DNA from: Acidimicrobiia bacterium
Lineage (GTDB): Bacteria > Actinomycetota > Acidimicrobiia > Spongiisociales > UBA11373
Direction: 5' to 3'
NCBI GenBank assembly: GCA_029263095.1
Contig: JAJCYA010000035.1
Span: forward strand, 1 to 40,000
Length of the DNA: 40,000 bases
The number at the start of each line of letters is the position of its first letter. Positions within the stretch are counted from its first letter, which is position 1. The notes under the pieces were generated by a model. That model searched no databases. It was not told the DNA's origin and was given only the letters and a program-made list of their open reading frames with translations. The translations under genes were made by a program, and so were the position numbers. Of this stretch, positions 1-6,835 are shown in pieces.

Positions 1-1
1 G

Positions 2-52
2 ACGCTGCGACTCATCCAAGGCGTGGTCTGGTTCATCGACCGGCTCCTGTAG
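2..52 (+). CDS. C-terminal end of a CDS entering from upstream
   Basis: An open frame enters from the left edge and ends in TAG at 50-52. The 16 visible residues are hydrophobic and basic (ending VVWFIDRLL), which would suit the end of a membrane or helical protein. Too little is present to name a family. The short distance to the tRNA gene (13 bases) fits a gene ending just before an independently transcribed tRNA. Confidence 0.35.
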   Translation, partial: TLRLIQGVVWFIDRLL

Positions 53-65
53 CATTCCCCGGCCA

Positions 66-143
66 CGGGCTGTGGCGCAGCTTGGTTAGCGCGCTTGACT
101 GGGGGTCAAGAGGTCGCCGGTTCAAATCCGGCCAGCCCGACCA
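66..143 (+). tRNA. tRNA-Pro (anticodon GGG)
   Basis: The cloverleaf can be drawn by eye. Acceptor strands CGGGCTG (66-72) and CAGCCCG (133-139) pair perfectly and are followed by A and an encoded CCA (141-143). The D stem is GCGC/GCGC around a loop with GG. The anticodon stem CTTGA/TCAAG closes a seven-base loop CTGGGGG with anticodon GGG. The T arm is GCCGG-TTCAAAT-CCGGC. The anticodon reads proline CCC/CCU codons. The 3' third of this gene is repeated twice more just downstream (111-417). Confidence 0.95.
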
Positions 144-417
144 AACCCTCCCACCACGTCTCCCTCCAGTCGACCCTCAACGGCTTTCGGGACCTCACGG
201 CCCCGACACCGACTCGACAGCCCCTCGCCCAACTCGGGCAACCAGGTAGGTCGCCGGTTCAAATCCGGCCAGCCCGACCAAACCCTCCCACCACGTCTCC
301 CTCCAGTCGACCCTCGACGGCTTTCGGGACCTCACGGCCCCGACACCGACTCGACAGCCCCTCGCCCAACTCGGGCAACCAGGTAGGTCGCCGGTTCAAA
401 TCCGGCCAGCCCGACCA
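111..417 (+). repeat. 137-bp tandem repeat carrying the tRNA-Pro 3' end
   Basis: A 33-base block, the tRNA T arm plus 3' acceptor strand and CCA, occurs at 111-143, 248-280 and 385-417, a period of exactly 137 bases. The intervening 104 bases (144-247 and 281-384) are almost identical; I see one difference (CTCAACGG versus CTCGACGG). The second and third copies lack the 5' half of a tRNA, so they are not tRNA genes. Apart from this repeat and the non-repeated 418-507, I see no gene between the tRNA and the CDS at 523. Direct repeats of a tRNA 3' end are the usual form of integrase attachment sites, but no integrase lies in the window. Confidence 0.9.
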
Positions 418-507
418 TATCGTCCGACCAATTCGTTCTCTCACGTCTCCCTCCGGTCGCCGATCAGGATCCGCCCGGCGCTCCATCACTCGCCCGTCTA
501 CCTTTGC

Positions 508-513
508 TAGCTT
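508..513 (+). promoter_or_regulatory. Putative -10 hexamer (TAGCTT) for the 523 gene
   Basis: TAGCTT fits the TANNNT form and lies 9 bases before the ATG at 523, slightly farther than the 6-7 bases seen at other starts in this window. No clear -35 is visible. Confidence 0.25.
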
Positions 514-522
514 CGGTGGAGT

Positions 523-984
523 ATGAACGGGCACAAGGTCGGAGCGCGGGTCGTCATGGCTTCGGCAGCGATTGTCATCCTCGGCTCATTCCTGCCATGG
601 CTGGTGGTGCTCCAAACCAGCCTCGCCGGTACGGATACCAGAGATGGGCTCTTCACCGTAGGCGTCGGTTTCGCCATGATCCTCGGCACAGCCACAGTGG
701 CGAATGCTCGCAATGTGCATTTGAAGTGGACTCCCTCATATCGCGCGTCGTCGTTTCCCGCGTGGACGCTGTGGGTCGTGTGGGCCTTCGGCGCCTTGGT
801 GACCGGGGCGCGAGTTGTCGACCTCCGCGGCGACATAGAGGCGGTGCGACTGGGGTACATCGGAATCGGCTTGTGGCTGGTAGGAGCAGCCTTCGTCACG
901 GCCTTCTGGGGTCTGTTCCTTCTGCTCGGTCCGACAAAGAATCCTGGGGTGGGCGAGCAGCATCATGGCTCAGCGACAAACTGA
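523..984 (+). CDS. Four-helix integral membrane protein, unknown function
   Basis: 153 residues with four hydrophobic segments, at about residues 8-30, 43-60, 79-100 and 112-137, and short polar loops. This indicates a small integral membrane protein of the inner membrane. I do not recognise a named family. The ATG at 523 has a GGTGGAG only one base upstream, too close for a normal ribosome site, and a TAGCTT -10-like hexamer nearby, so translation may be leaderless or nearly so. An in-frame ATG at 556 with GGAG at 541-544 is an alternative start that would remove eleven residues. It is followed by two lipoprotein genes on the same strand. Confidence 0.65.
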   Translation: MNGHKVGARVVMASAAIVILGSFLPWLVVLQTSLAGTDTRDGLFTVGVGFAMILGTATVANARNVHLKWTPSYRASSFPAWTLWVVWAFGALVTGARVVDLRGDIEAVRLGYIGIGLWLVGAAFVTAFWGLFLLLGPTKNPGVGEQHHGSATN

Positions 985-1060
985 CACTCGCTGATCACCA
1001 AAGACGCGAACCGCCGGCTCGGATTCTCTACCATCGCACGCAGCCAACCAGGAGTTGACA

Positions 1061-1492
1061 ATGCGGCACCGCCTCGCCTTTTCGGTACTCGTACTCGCTC
1101 TCGTGGCGACCGCTTGCAGCGGCGACACTTCGGTGTTCGAACTCGGCGTCGGAGACTGCTTCAACGATCAGGAGGACCTGACGCAGGCAGAGGTATCGAG
1201 CGTCGAGACCGTCGACTGCTCCGAGCCGCACGACAATGAGATCTATTACGAGTACTCGATGACGGATGCGGTGTTTCCCGGCAACGATCCGGCCCTCCAA
1301 GCAGCATCCCTGAGATGCTTGGACCAGTTCGACGCCTTTGTCGGTATCGATTATCTCGACAGCGCTCTCGATCTGTTTCCGATAACCCCAACGACCGAGT
1401 CGTGGGCCGAAGGCGACCGCGTCGTCTACTGCGCTCTCTATGCGCTCGATCTTTCACGGCTCACGGGGTCTATGCGGGGCAGCGGCCGCTAA
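1061..1492 (+). CDS. Lipoprotein with septum-formation-type domain
   Basis: 143 residues. A hydrophobic N-terminus ending in a lipobox-like ALVATAC predicts lipidation at Cys15 and anchoring outside the membrane. The mature part has the pattern of the actinobacterial 'septum formation' domain (Pfam PF13845): VGDCF, then VDCSEPHDNE, an A-x-x-x-C-x-x-x-F segment, and W-x-x-GDR-x-V-x-C near the end. Four cysteines in the mature domain suggest two disulphides. ATG 1061 was chosen because AGGAG (1050-1054) lies six bases upstream; an in-frame TTG at 1055 is too close to that site. The molecular function of this domain is not established. Confidence 0.75.
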   Translation: MRHRLAFSVLVLALVATACSGDTSVFELGVGDCFNDQEDLTQAEVSSVETVDCSEPHDNEIYYEYSMTDAVFPGNDPALQAASLRCLDQFDAFVGIDYLDSALDLFPITPTTESWAEGDRVVYCALYALDLSRLTGSMRGSGR

Positions 1493-1509
1493 GTCGGCCG
1501 AGGGGGTCG

Positions 1510-2064
1510 ATGATCCGCAACTTCGCCGCTGCGTTGGCTCTCGCGGTACTGGCTGTAGGGGCATGCAGCGGTGGAATCTCCACGCCGACGGAACCGGCAC
1601 TCCTACCGCCGCACGAAAGGGATGATCTGGCCGCCCTGTTCGACCCGATGGTGGAATCACTCGGGTACCAGGTCACCCGCGCTTCTCTCATAGACCGCTC
1701 TACCTATCAAGTCGATGCGGATGGCGGCCACCTCGCCATCTACGTGGCACCCACGGCCGATGTCTCTTCCGATCAGTTCGCCATGGACTTCCCGCTGCTG
1801 ACGAGTGTGTTCCTACCGTTCGTATTCGACCAATGGCCCGAACTCGATTCCTTCGACCTCTGCCAGGAACCGTTCAACTCAACCGACGACACACCGCCCT
1901 CGCTGACGGTCATCGATCTGACGCGCGACGCCGCAGCCGCCGTTGCCTGGGGAGAGCTGGGCCTGACTGAGATCATCGCTCTCGATTCGCGACAGGGGAT
2001 CTCGATCTGGGCTCGAATGGAGGTACGCAACTCCGCCACCTGGAGTGAAGCTGCCGGACTCTGA
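1510..2064 (+). CDS. Putative lipoprotein, unknown function
   Basis: 184 residues. The N-terminus is basic and hydrophobic and runs to LAVGAC, a lipobox with Cys at about residue 18, so the product should be a membrane-anchored exported lipoprotein. The mature sequence is acidic and has no motif I recognise. The ATG at 1510 sits after a GGGGG stretch (1502-1506) and 17 bases after the preceding lipoprotein gene, which suggests co-transcription. The open frame extends upstream to 1315, but that part overlaps the previous gene and lacks a signal sequence, so the shorter form is preferred. Confidence 0.65.
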   Translation: MIRNFAAALALAVLAVGACSGGISTPTEPALLPPHERDDLAALFDPMVESLGYQVTRASLIDRSTYQVDADGGHLAIYVAPTADVSSDQFAMDFPLLTSVFLPFVFDQWPELDSFDLCQEPFNSTDDTPPSLTVIDLTRDAAAAVAWGELGLTEIIALDSRQGISIWARMEVRNSATWSEAAGL

Positions 2065-2069
2065 TCATC

Positions 2070-2075
2070 TACAGT
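2070..2075 (+). promoter_or_regulatory. Putative -10 hexamer (TACAGT), leaderless start at 2083
   Basis: TACAGT lies exactly seven bases before the ATG at 2083, the spacing expected when transcription begins at the start codon. No good -35 is visible. Confidence 0.35.
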
Positions 2076-2082
2076 CGGACAC

Positions 2083-2175
2083 ATGGGAATCGCTCAGATC
2101 TCTCACGTTCGTATCAACTGGGCACATGTCCACGATCCCGACACGCGAATCCAGCTTCTCGAGGAGCAATCATGA
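2083..2175 (+). CDS. Possible leaderless 30-residue ORF ahead of the DUF6941 gene
   Basis: A 30-codon ORF starts at ATG 2083, seven bases after a TACAGT -10-like hexamer, and its TGA (2173-2175) overlaps the ATG of the next gene (2172-2174) as ATGA. The predicted peptide is polar, begins MGIAQISHVRIN and has no transmembrane segment. The two features together, a leaderless spacing and a coupling overlap, are better than chance would give, so it may be a small protein or a leader peptide controlling the downstream gene. I know of no homologue. It could also be only a translated leader. Confidence 0.4.
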   Translation: MGIAQISHVRINWAHVHDPDTRIQLLEEQS

Positions 2176-2579
2176 GACTGACCGCCGCCTTCCTGGCGGA
2201 TGCTGCCCAGGTGACCGCAGGGAAGCTATACGTGCTCGGCGGCGCCTTCGACACAATCACCGCTCGGAGCTTCCCCGCGATCCATCGCAGTCTGGCAGTG
2301 GTCCTCGTTGCGGAGGTTGGGCCGGGTGATCGCAATCGGGATCTCGAGATCCGAATCAGATTGCTCGATGAGGACGGCGCCGAACTCGGCATCGAATCGC
2401 AGGGAAACTTGCGGGTTGGCGCACCGTCGGCTCTCCCGGCTGGTGCCTCGAGCCTCGTGCCTCTCGTGAGTGCATTCGGCAATGTGCGGTTCCCGTCCCC
2501 CGGTGGCTACGTCTTCGACGTCTCGCACGATGACGGTGAGCTGGGGCGCGTCCCCTTCCGCATCAGGCAGGCCCAGTGA
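2172..2579 (+). CDS. DUF6941 family protein
   Basis: 135 residues. The N-terminus 'MRLTAAFLADAAQVTAGKLYVLGGAFD' region, in which a short strand is followed by A-D-x-A-x-V-x-x-GKL-x-V-x-GG, is characteristic of the actinobacterial DUF6941 family as I recall it. The rest is a beta-rich domain with a conserved-looking proline-glycine turn (PSPGGY) near residue 113. No signal peptide or membrane helix is present, so it is probably cytosolic. Function is unknown. Start and stop are both coupled to neighbours: ATGA with the small ORF upstream, GTGA with pgsA downstream. Confidence 0.7.
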   Translation: MRLTAAFLADAAQVTAGKLYVLGGAFDTITARSFPAIHRSLAVVLVAEVGPGDRNRDLEIRIRLLDEDGAELGIESQGNLRVGAPSALPAGASSLVPLVSAFGNVRFPSPGGYVFDVSHDDGELGRVPFRIRQAQ

Positions 2580-3139
2580 TCTTCACCATCCCAAACGTCA
2601 TCTCGATCATCCGGATCGGGATGGTTCCGGTCTTCGTATGGCTCCTGCTGGGACGAGACGACCCCACAAGTGCCGGTTGGCTGCTCGCCGCAATAGGCGC
2701 CACAGATTGGATCGACGGGTTCCTGGCTCGCAAACTCGGCCAGGTATCGGAGATCGGCAAGTTCTTGGATCCAGCAGCAGACCGGCTCGCGGTCGCTGCA
2801 GCGGTCATCGGTGGTTGGATTTCGGGCGATCTGCCCTGGCAGATCTCGCTCGCCATCATCGTCAGAGAGGTAGTAGTCGCACTGGGAGCTCTCATCGTTG
2901 GCGTCGGCGCGCGATCGAAGATCGACGTTAGATATATCGGCAAGGTGGCAACGCTCGGGATCTACTTTGCGATCCCCTTCTTCCTCGTTGGGCGGGGGAC
3001 AGATACGACCTGGCTGGAGTGGGCCGCTTGGATCGTGGTGATTCCGAGCCTGATCCTCTACTACGTCGTCGCCGTTCAGTATGTCGGCGACATGCGCCGC
3101 GCCCTGCGGGCCGACGAGGCAGTATCCTCCGGCGCCTAA
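2576..3139 (+). CDS. pgsA: CDP-alcohol phosphatidyltransferase (PgsA-type)
   Basis: 187 residues of a membrane enzyme that transfers a phosphatidyl group from CDP-diacylglycerol to an alcohol, probably glycerol-3-phosphate in phosphatidylglycerol synthesis. The family signature D-x2-DG-x2-AR-x8-G-x3-D-x3-D is complete at residues 44-69 (DWIDGFLAR, then G61, D65 and D69). N-terminal TIPNVISIIRI and several hydrophobic helices match the family, as does the length. The GTG start at 2576 overlaps the previous TGA. Mycobacteria carry pgsA2 a few genes before gcvH, so the neighbourhood is conserved. The acceptor alcohol cannot be decided from the sequence. Confidence 0.88.
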   Translation: MIFTIPNVISIIRIGMVPVFVWLLLGRDDPTSAGWLLAAIGATDWIDGFLARKLGQVSEIGKFLDPAADRLAVAAAVIGGWISGDLPWQISLAIIVREVVVALGALIVGVGARSKIDVRYIGKVATLGIYFAIPFFLVGRGTDTTWLEWAAWIVVIPSLILYYVVAVQYVGDMRRALRADEAVSSGA

Positions 3140-3156
3140 TCGATGAGGAGCCCGCG

Positions 3157-3534
3157 GTGAACATTCCCGAAGATCGTCGCTACACCGATCAACATGAATG
3201 GGTCATGGAGACCGACGGGGGAGTGCGGATCGGGATCACCGACTATGCCCAGGACGCGCTTGGTGACGTGGTCTTCATCGATCTTCCCGAAGTCGGGCGC
3301 CAGGTTGCCGCAGACGAGACCATCGCAGAGATCGAATCGACAAAGTCGGTGGCAGAGATCTACGCACCACTCGCCGGGACGATCACCGAGGTCAACACCG
3401 CACTGGCTGAGACTCCCGAGCTCATCAATTCAGACCCGTACGTCGCAGCCTGGTTCGTCCTCATCAACCCCGCGGACGAAGGTGTGTTCGAGCGATTGCT
3501 CGATGCCAATGGGTACCGCGCCATCACGGAATAG
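3157..3534 (+). CDS. gcvH: Glycine cleavage system H protein
   Basis: 125 residues, the usual GcvH length. It carries the lipoyl arm that shuttles the aminomethyl group between P, T and L proteins. The start NIPEDRRYTDQHEW, the GITDYAQDALGDVVFIDLP strand region and the lipoylation motif around IESTKSVAE (Lys63) are all clear. The GTG at 3157 has GAGGAG (3145-3150) six bases upstream. The open frame extends back to 3019 inside pgsA but has no family similarity there. The T, PA and PB genes lie 5.5 kb downstream on the same strand, separated by regulators and cell-wall genes. Confidence 0.95.
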   Translation: MNIPEDRRYTDQHEWVMETDGGVRIGITDYAQDALGDVVFIDLPEVGRQVAADETIAEIESTKSVAEIYAPLAGTITEVNTALAETPELINSDPYVAAWFVLINPADEGVFERLLDANGYRAITE

Positions 3535-3575
3535 CACCCTCGACCTGAGGTCGAAGCATCAGGGCGCCAGACGGG

Positions 3576-3581
3576 TAGAAT
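3576..3581 (+). promoter_or_regulatory. Putative -10 hexamer (TAGAAT), leaderless start of FHA gene
   Basis: TAGAAT is seven bases before the GTG at 3589 and is close to the -10 consensus. A 6-bp hairpin TCGACC-TGA-GGTCGA (3540-3554) separates it from the gcvH stop. Confidence 0.45.
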
Positions 3582-3588
3582 CGCCTCT

Positions 3589-3999
3589 GTGAGCGACGAA
3601 TTCGCCGACGAGCGACACGACGACGACCCCACCGAGACAATCGATCCGGTGGCCGAAGCGCGCACGCTGCGAGAACGCGAAGCCGCTGCGGGGATACCCG
3701 GCTTCTCCGGCTTTGCACTCATCGTGGCGTCCGGTCCGCGTCGTGGCCTGCATTGGTCGCTGGCCGACGGATCGACCAAGGTCGGACGAGACCCCGACGA
3801 CGGGATCTTCCTCGACGACGTCACAGTGTCGCGACATCACGCCGAGTTCGAAGCCGACGGCGACACCCTGCTTGTGCGCGACCTCGGGTCCACCAATGGA
3901 ACGTACGTCAACGGATCTCGGGCCGACGAGTCCGACCTCCAGTCGGGTGATGAGGTCATCATCGGTAGGTTCCACCTCGTTGTGGCGCGCGGGGCATGA
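3589..3999 (+). CDS. FHA-domain signalling protein, GarA-like
   Basis: 136 residues. A polar N-terminal tail of about 45 residues is followed by a forkhead-associated domain that binds phosphothreonine: the core residues GR (in KVGRDPDDGI), S-R-H-H, and the late LGSTNGTYVNG turn are all present. In mycobacteria GarA (Rv1827) sits directly after gcvH, is phosphorylated on an N-terminal ETT motif by PknB/PknG, and controls 2-oxoglutarate metabolism. Here the tail has PTETIDP, a partial match with a threonine in a similar place. Position and layout support an orthologue, but the phosphosite is not identical. The GTG start follows a TAGAAT hexamer at leaderless spacing. Confidence 0.85.
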   Translation: MSDEFADERHDDDPTETIDPVAEARTLREREAAAGIPGFSGFALIVASGPRRGLHWSLADGSTKVGRDPDDGIFLDDVTVSRHHAEFEADGDTLLVRDLGSTNGTYVNGSRADESDLQSGDEVIIGRFHLVVARGA

Positions 4000-4691
4000 C
4001 GTCGGCTGGGCACCTCAAGATTGGAGCGGTCGTCGAAGCCCTGATCGAGGAGTTTCCCGACATCTCGGTCTCGAAGGTCCGGTTCCTCGAAGGTGAGGGG
4101 CTGATCCATCCGCAGCGGACCCAATCCGGCTATCGCCAGTTCAGCAACGCCGATGTTGATCAAATCCGTTACATCCTCCGACAGCAGCGAGACCACTTCC
4201 TGCCGCTCAAGGTGATCAAGGACAAGTTGATCGAATGGGACCGCGGCGTCGAACCGACATCGGCACCTCGGGGTGGGCCGCCACCCGAAACGTACTTTGC
4301 AGCCTCAACCGTGCGGCTCAGCAGCGACGAACTCGCCCAAACCGTCGGAGTACCGGCACGATTGGTGCAGGATCTTGTCGGACATGGTCTGCTGCAACCC
4401 GATATCGATGCCACCGGCCTGGAAACCTATGGCGAAGACTCCGTCGTCATCGTCAGGGCCGCGCAGCGGCTTGTCAGCCATGGTTTGGAGGCGCGGCACC
4501 TGCGATCGATACGCCTCGCGGCCAATCGTGAGATCGACCTCTTTCGCCAGCTCACCGGGCCCCTTCTGCGACACCCCAGTCCTGCCAACACTCAGCGGGC
4601 CGCCGCGGTTCTGGCCGATGTGGCACAAGCGGCGCGTGAGCTCCAAGAGACGATGGTGAGGAGCGAGCTGCGTACGCTGCTCGGACGCTGA
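3996..4691 (+). CDS. MerR-family regulator, Rv1828/FtsR-like
   Basis: 231 residues. The N-terminus holds a MerR winged helix: IGAVVEALIEEFPDISVSKVRFLEGEGLIHP, then the YRQFSNADVDQIRYI wing and helix. A second MerR-like DNA-binding segment appears in the C-terminal half (DELAQTVGVPARLVQDLV). This double layout and the position straight after the FHA gene match Rv1828 of M. tuberculosis and FtsR of Corynebacterium, a regulator that activates ftsZ transcription. The ATG at 3996 overlaps the FHA stop by four bases (ATGA). No effector-binding cysteines are seen. The function is by analogy only. Confidence 0.82.
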   Translation: MTSAGHLKIGAVVEALIEEFPDISVSKVRFLEGEGLIHPQRTQSGYRQFSNADVDQIRYILRQQRDHFLPLKVIKDKLIEWDRGVEPTSAPRGGPPPETYFAASTVRLSSDELAQTVGVPARLVQDLVGHGLLQPDIDATGLETYGEDSVVIVRAAQRLVSHGLEARHLRSIRLAANREIDLFRQLTGPLLRHPSPANTQRAAAVLADVAQAARELQETMVRSELRTLLGR

Positions 4692-4704
4692 TCGAAGGCA
4701 CACT

Positions 4705-5751
4705 GTGATCTCCGCTCTCGCCCTCACACTCGCGATCGCCATACCCGGCTTCTCCGATGCTGCCTCGCTCAAACCCCTTCGGCTTCCGATGCCACCTATC
4801 AAGAGCTTCCCTGCTCCGGCTCCGCCTCTGATCGACGCCGCCGCGTGGATGATCTGGTCCGAGCGCGAAGATGCCGAACTCGGTTCGCTCGATCCGGATA
4901 CGCCGCGCCCGTTTGCCTCGATCACCAAACTGATGACGGCGATTCTCACCGTGGAAGCAGTTGAGCTCTCCGAGGAAGTGACAATCAGCGCCATCGCGGC
5001 CGCCACCCCGATCGGATACGACGGCCAACCGGAGGTCCTGTTCGGCGAGGTCTGGCTCGTCTACGACCTGCTCACCAACATCCTCGTCCAGTCCGGAAAC
5101 GACGCCGCGGTCGCTCTGGCCGAGCATGTTGCGAGCGACACGGCCACGTTTGTCGAGCAGATGAACGCCAAGGGCGCCGAGATCGGAATGACGAATTCGG
5201 TCTTCAAGACACCCAACGGTCTCGACGTTCCTGGTCATGTCTCTACTCCGCGCGATCTCATGGCGCTGGGGATGTACTCGCTCCAGTTCGAGGATCTCCG
5301 ACACATCATGCGGCTGACGGCCGTTCGTTGGGAGCGGGACAATCGAGTGATAGAGATCACATCTACCAATCGCCTCCTGGGGCTGTTCCCCGGGTATTCC
5401 GGACTCAAGACGGGCGACACCGCAGCCGCGGGACAGGTGCTGCTCTCCTACGTTGACACGGGACCCAATGGACTGGTCGCGGTGGTTCTCGGTTCGTCGG
5501 GACGACGAATCGCAACTCGTGAGTTGCTGGCTTGGGGGCTGACGGCAATGGGGCCGCGCGACCACTTCTATTCCGCTGCGGCTGGAACCGAACTTGCCCG
5601 CTCCTTCCCTGATTGGTATCAGACCCGCATGAATGCGCCTCAGCCGCTCAACCCCGGGCCGCGCGATCCGAGCGAACCCACCCCGCTCACCGAAGCGCTC
5701 GGCGAGGCATACAGAAACCTGCTCCCATCGATTCTCGGAGGAGATCGATGA
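4705..5751 (+). CDS. D-alanyl-D-alanine carboxypeptidase (penicillin-binding, S11-type)
   Basis: 348 residues with an N-terminal signal sequence (residues 1-20). It trims the terminal D-alanine of peptidoglycan stem peptides in the exocytoplasmic space. The three active-site motifs are in order: S72-x-x-K75 (SITK), S130-G-N132, and K235-T-G237. The sequence around each is typical of the S11 family (ASITKLMTA, LLTNILVQSGNDAA, PGYSGLKTG). After the catalytic domain only about 110 residues follow, ending in a proline-rich stretch, and no clear C-terminal membrane anchor is seen. GTG 4705 is taken as the start; it follows the MerR stop by 13 bases. Confidence 0.88.
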   Translation: MISALALTLAIAIPGFSDAASLKPLRLPMPPIKSFPAPAPPLIDAAAWMIWSEREDAELGSLDPDTPRPFASITKLMTAILTVEAVELSEEVTISAIAAATPIGYDGQPEVLFGEVWLVYDLLTNILVQSGNDAAVALAEHVASDTATFVEQMNAKGAEIGMTNSVFKTPNGLDVPGHVSTPRDLMALGMYSLQFEDLRHIMRLTAVRWERDNRVIEITSTNRLLGLFPGYSGLKTGDTAAAGQVLLSYVDTGPNGLVAVVLGSSGRRIATRELLAWGLTAMGPRDHFYSAAAGTELARSFPDWYQTRMNAPQPLNPGPRDPSEPTPLTEALGEAYRNLLPSILGGDR

Positions 5752-6329
5752 GCATCCTCACTGAAGTTGTCACCGCCGAAGCCATAGCCGCTCGGGTGGC
5801 TGAGCTCGGCGCCCAGATCACCAAGGACTACGAAGGCAAGGATCCCGTCCTGCTTGGTGTTCTCAACGGCGCGGTCCCTTTCCTTGCCGATCTCTCGCGG
5901 CACCTCCCGCCGAATATCGAGATCGATTTCCTGAGCCTGACCCGTTTCGGAGCAGAAGGTCGGGTCGGCATCAAGGTGGACTCGGCGACCTCGATATCCG
6001 GTCGGGACGTCATCGTGGTCGAGGACATCGTCGATACGGGCTTGACGCTTTCGTACCTGCTCGGTCTCCTCGAGACCCGATCCCCGGCCTCGATCGCCAC
6101 CGCCACCCTCATCGACAAGACCACGCGTCGGATTGTGGAAGTAGCCCTTGACTATCGCGGTTTTGAGGTGGGCGACGAGTTTCTTCTTGGATACGGACTC
6201 GATTGGGAGGGCCGGTACCGCAATCTCACGAGTCTGTGGGCAGTGCTCGATCTCGCTGCCTTCCAGGAAGACCCGGATCTACTGAGCCAAGAGGTGTTCG
6301 CAGGGGCCGCTGATAGGCTGGATCCATGA
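5748..6329 (+). CDS. hpt: Hypoxanthine phosphoribosyltransferase
   Basis: 193 residues. It converts hypoxanthine or guanine and PRPP to IMP or GMP in purine salvage. The PRPP-binding loop is VVEDIVDTGLT, and LLGVLNGAVPFLADL and the later LLGYGLDWEGRYRNL segment are family hallmarks (K-G/N-G loop and the base-binding region). Length is normal. The ATG at 5748 overlaps the carboxypeptidase stop (ATGA); the longer open frame from 5613 lies in the previous gene and was rejected. An adenosine deaminase gene about 8 kb downstream acts in the same salvage route. Confidence 0.92.
   Translation: MSILTEVVTAEAIAARVAELGAQITKDYEGKDPVLLGVLNGAVPFLADLSRHLPPNIEIDFLSLTRFGAEGRVGIKVDSATSISGRDVIVVEDIVDTGLTLSYLLGLLETRSPASIATATLIDKTTRRIVEVALDYRGFEVGDEFLLGYGLDWEGRYRNLTSLWAVLDLAAFQEDPDLLSQEVFAGAADRLDP
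6314..6319 (+). promoter_or_regulatory. Putative -10 hexamer (TAGGCT) within the end of hpt
   Basis: TAGGCT lies six bases before the ATG at 6326, giving leaderless geometry. The gene is also translationally coupled to hpt, so both modes may apply. Confidence 0.3.
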
Positions 6330-6835
6330 GCAACGAAGGTGTGCCCCTCGAGCTGGTTGGGGTGCGGATCGAGCTGCCGAGCAATACGCCAATCGTTTTG
6401 CTGCGGGAACTCGGTGGCGACAGGTATCTCCCAATATGGATTGGCGCCGGGGAGGCGACTGCAATCGCTCTTGCTCTCGAGGGAGTGGAACCGCAGCGGC
6501 CGCTCACTCATGATCTGCTCGCCACCATCGTCAGCCGCCTCGACGCCATCGTCGACAGGGTGGTGGTCACCGAACTGCGAGATGGCATCTATTACGCAGA
6601 TCTCGTGCTGACCCGGGACGACTCTGAGATCTTGCTCTCATCAAGACCTTCAGATGCCATCGCCCTGGCGGCTCGCACCGATGCTCCGATCTCAGTGGTC
6701 CCGGGAGTGCTTGATGAGGCAGGAGTGGAAATCCGAGACGAGGAGGAGGAGGACGCTGTGGCTAGATTCCGCTCCTTCCTCGACTCTGTCGATCCCGAGG
6801 ACTTCGACCAAACCGGTCATAACCACCCCGGATGA
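6326..6835 (+). CDS. Bifunctional nuclease family protein (BFN/DUF151)
   Basis: 169 residues. The BFN domain spans about residues 8-130: VRIELPSNTPIVLLRE, YLPIWIGAGEATAIALAL, PLTHDLLATIV, and the end motif SSRPSDAIALAARTDAPI, which is nearly invariant in the family. Plant members were reported to have RNase and DNase activity; the bacterial role is unclear. An acidic C-terminus (EEEEDAV) follows. The orthologue Rv1829 occupies the same position between two MerR genes in mycobacteria. The ATG at 6326 overlaps the hpt stop. Confidence 0.88.
   Translation: MSNEGVPLELVGVRIELPSNTPIVLLRELGGDRYLPIWIGAGEATAIALALEGVEPQRPLTHDLLATIVSRLDAIVDRVVVTELRDGIYYADLVLTRDDSEILLSSRPSDAIALAARTDAPISVVPGVLDEAGVEIRDEEEEDAVARFRSFLDSVDPEDFDQTGHNHPG

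Noticed and set aside
248-417. Additional tRNA genes in the repeat
   Set aside because: The copies have the T arm and 3' acceptor strand only; no 5' acceptor, D arm or seven-base anticodon loop can be drawn.
111-417. CRISPR array
   Set aside because: The spacers are almost identical and the repeat is a tRNA fragment; no cas gene is present. The 21-bp repeats at 31073-31134 are in frame coding repeats.
259-534. Minus-strand ORF over the tRNA repeat
   Set aside because: It reads the tRNA 3' end and repeated spacers; such translations are a known artefact around tRNA genes.
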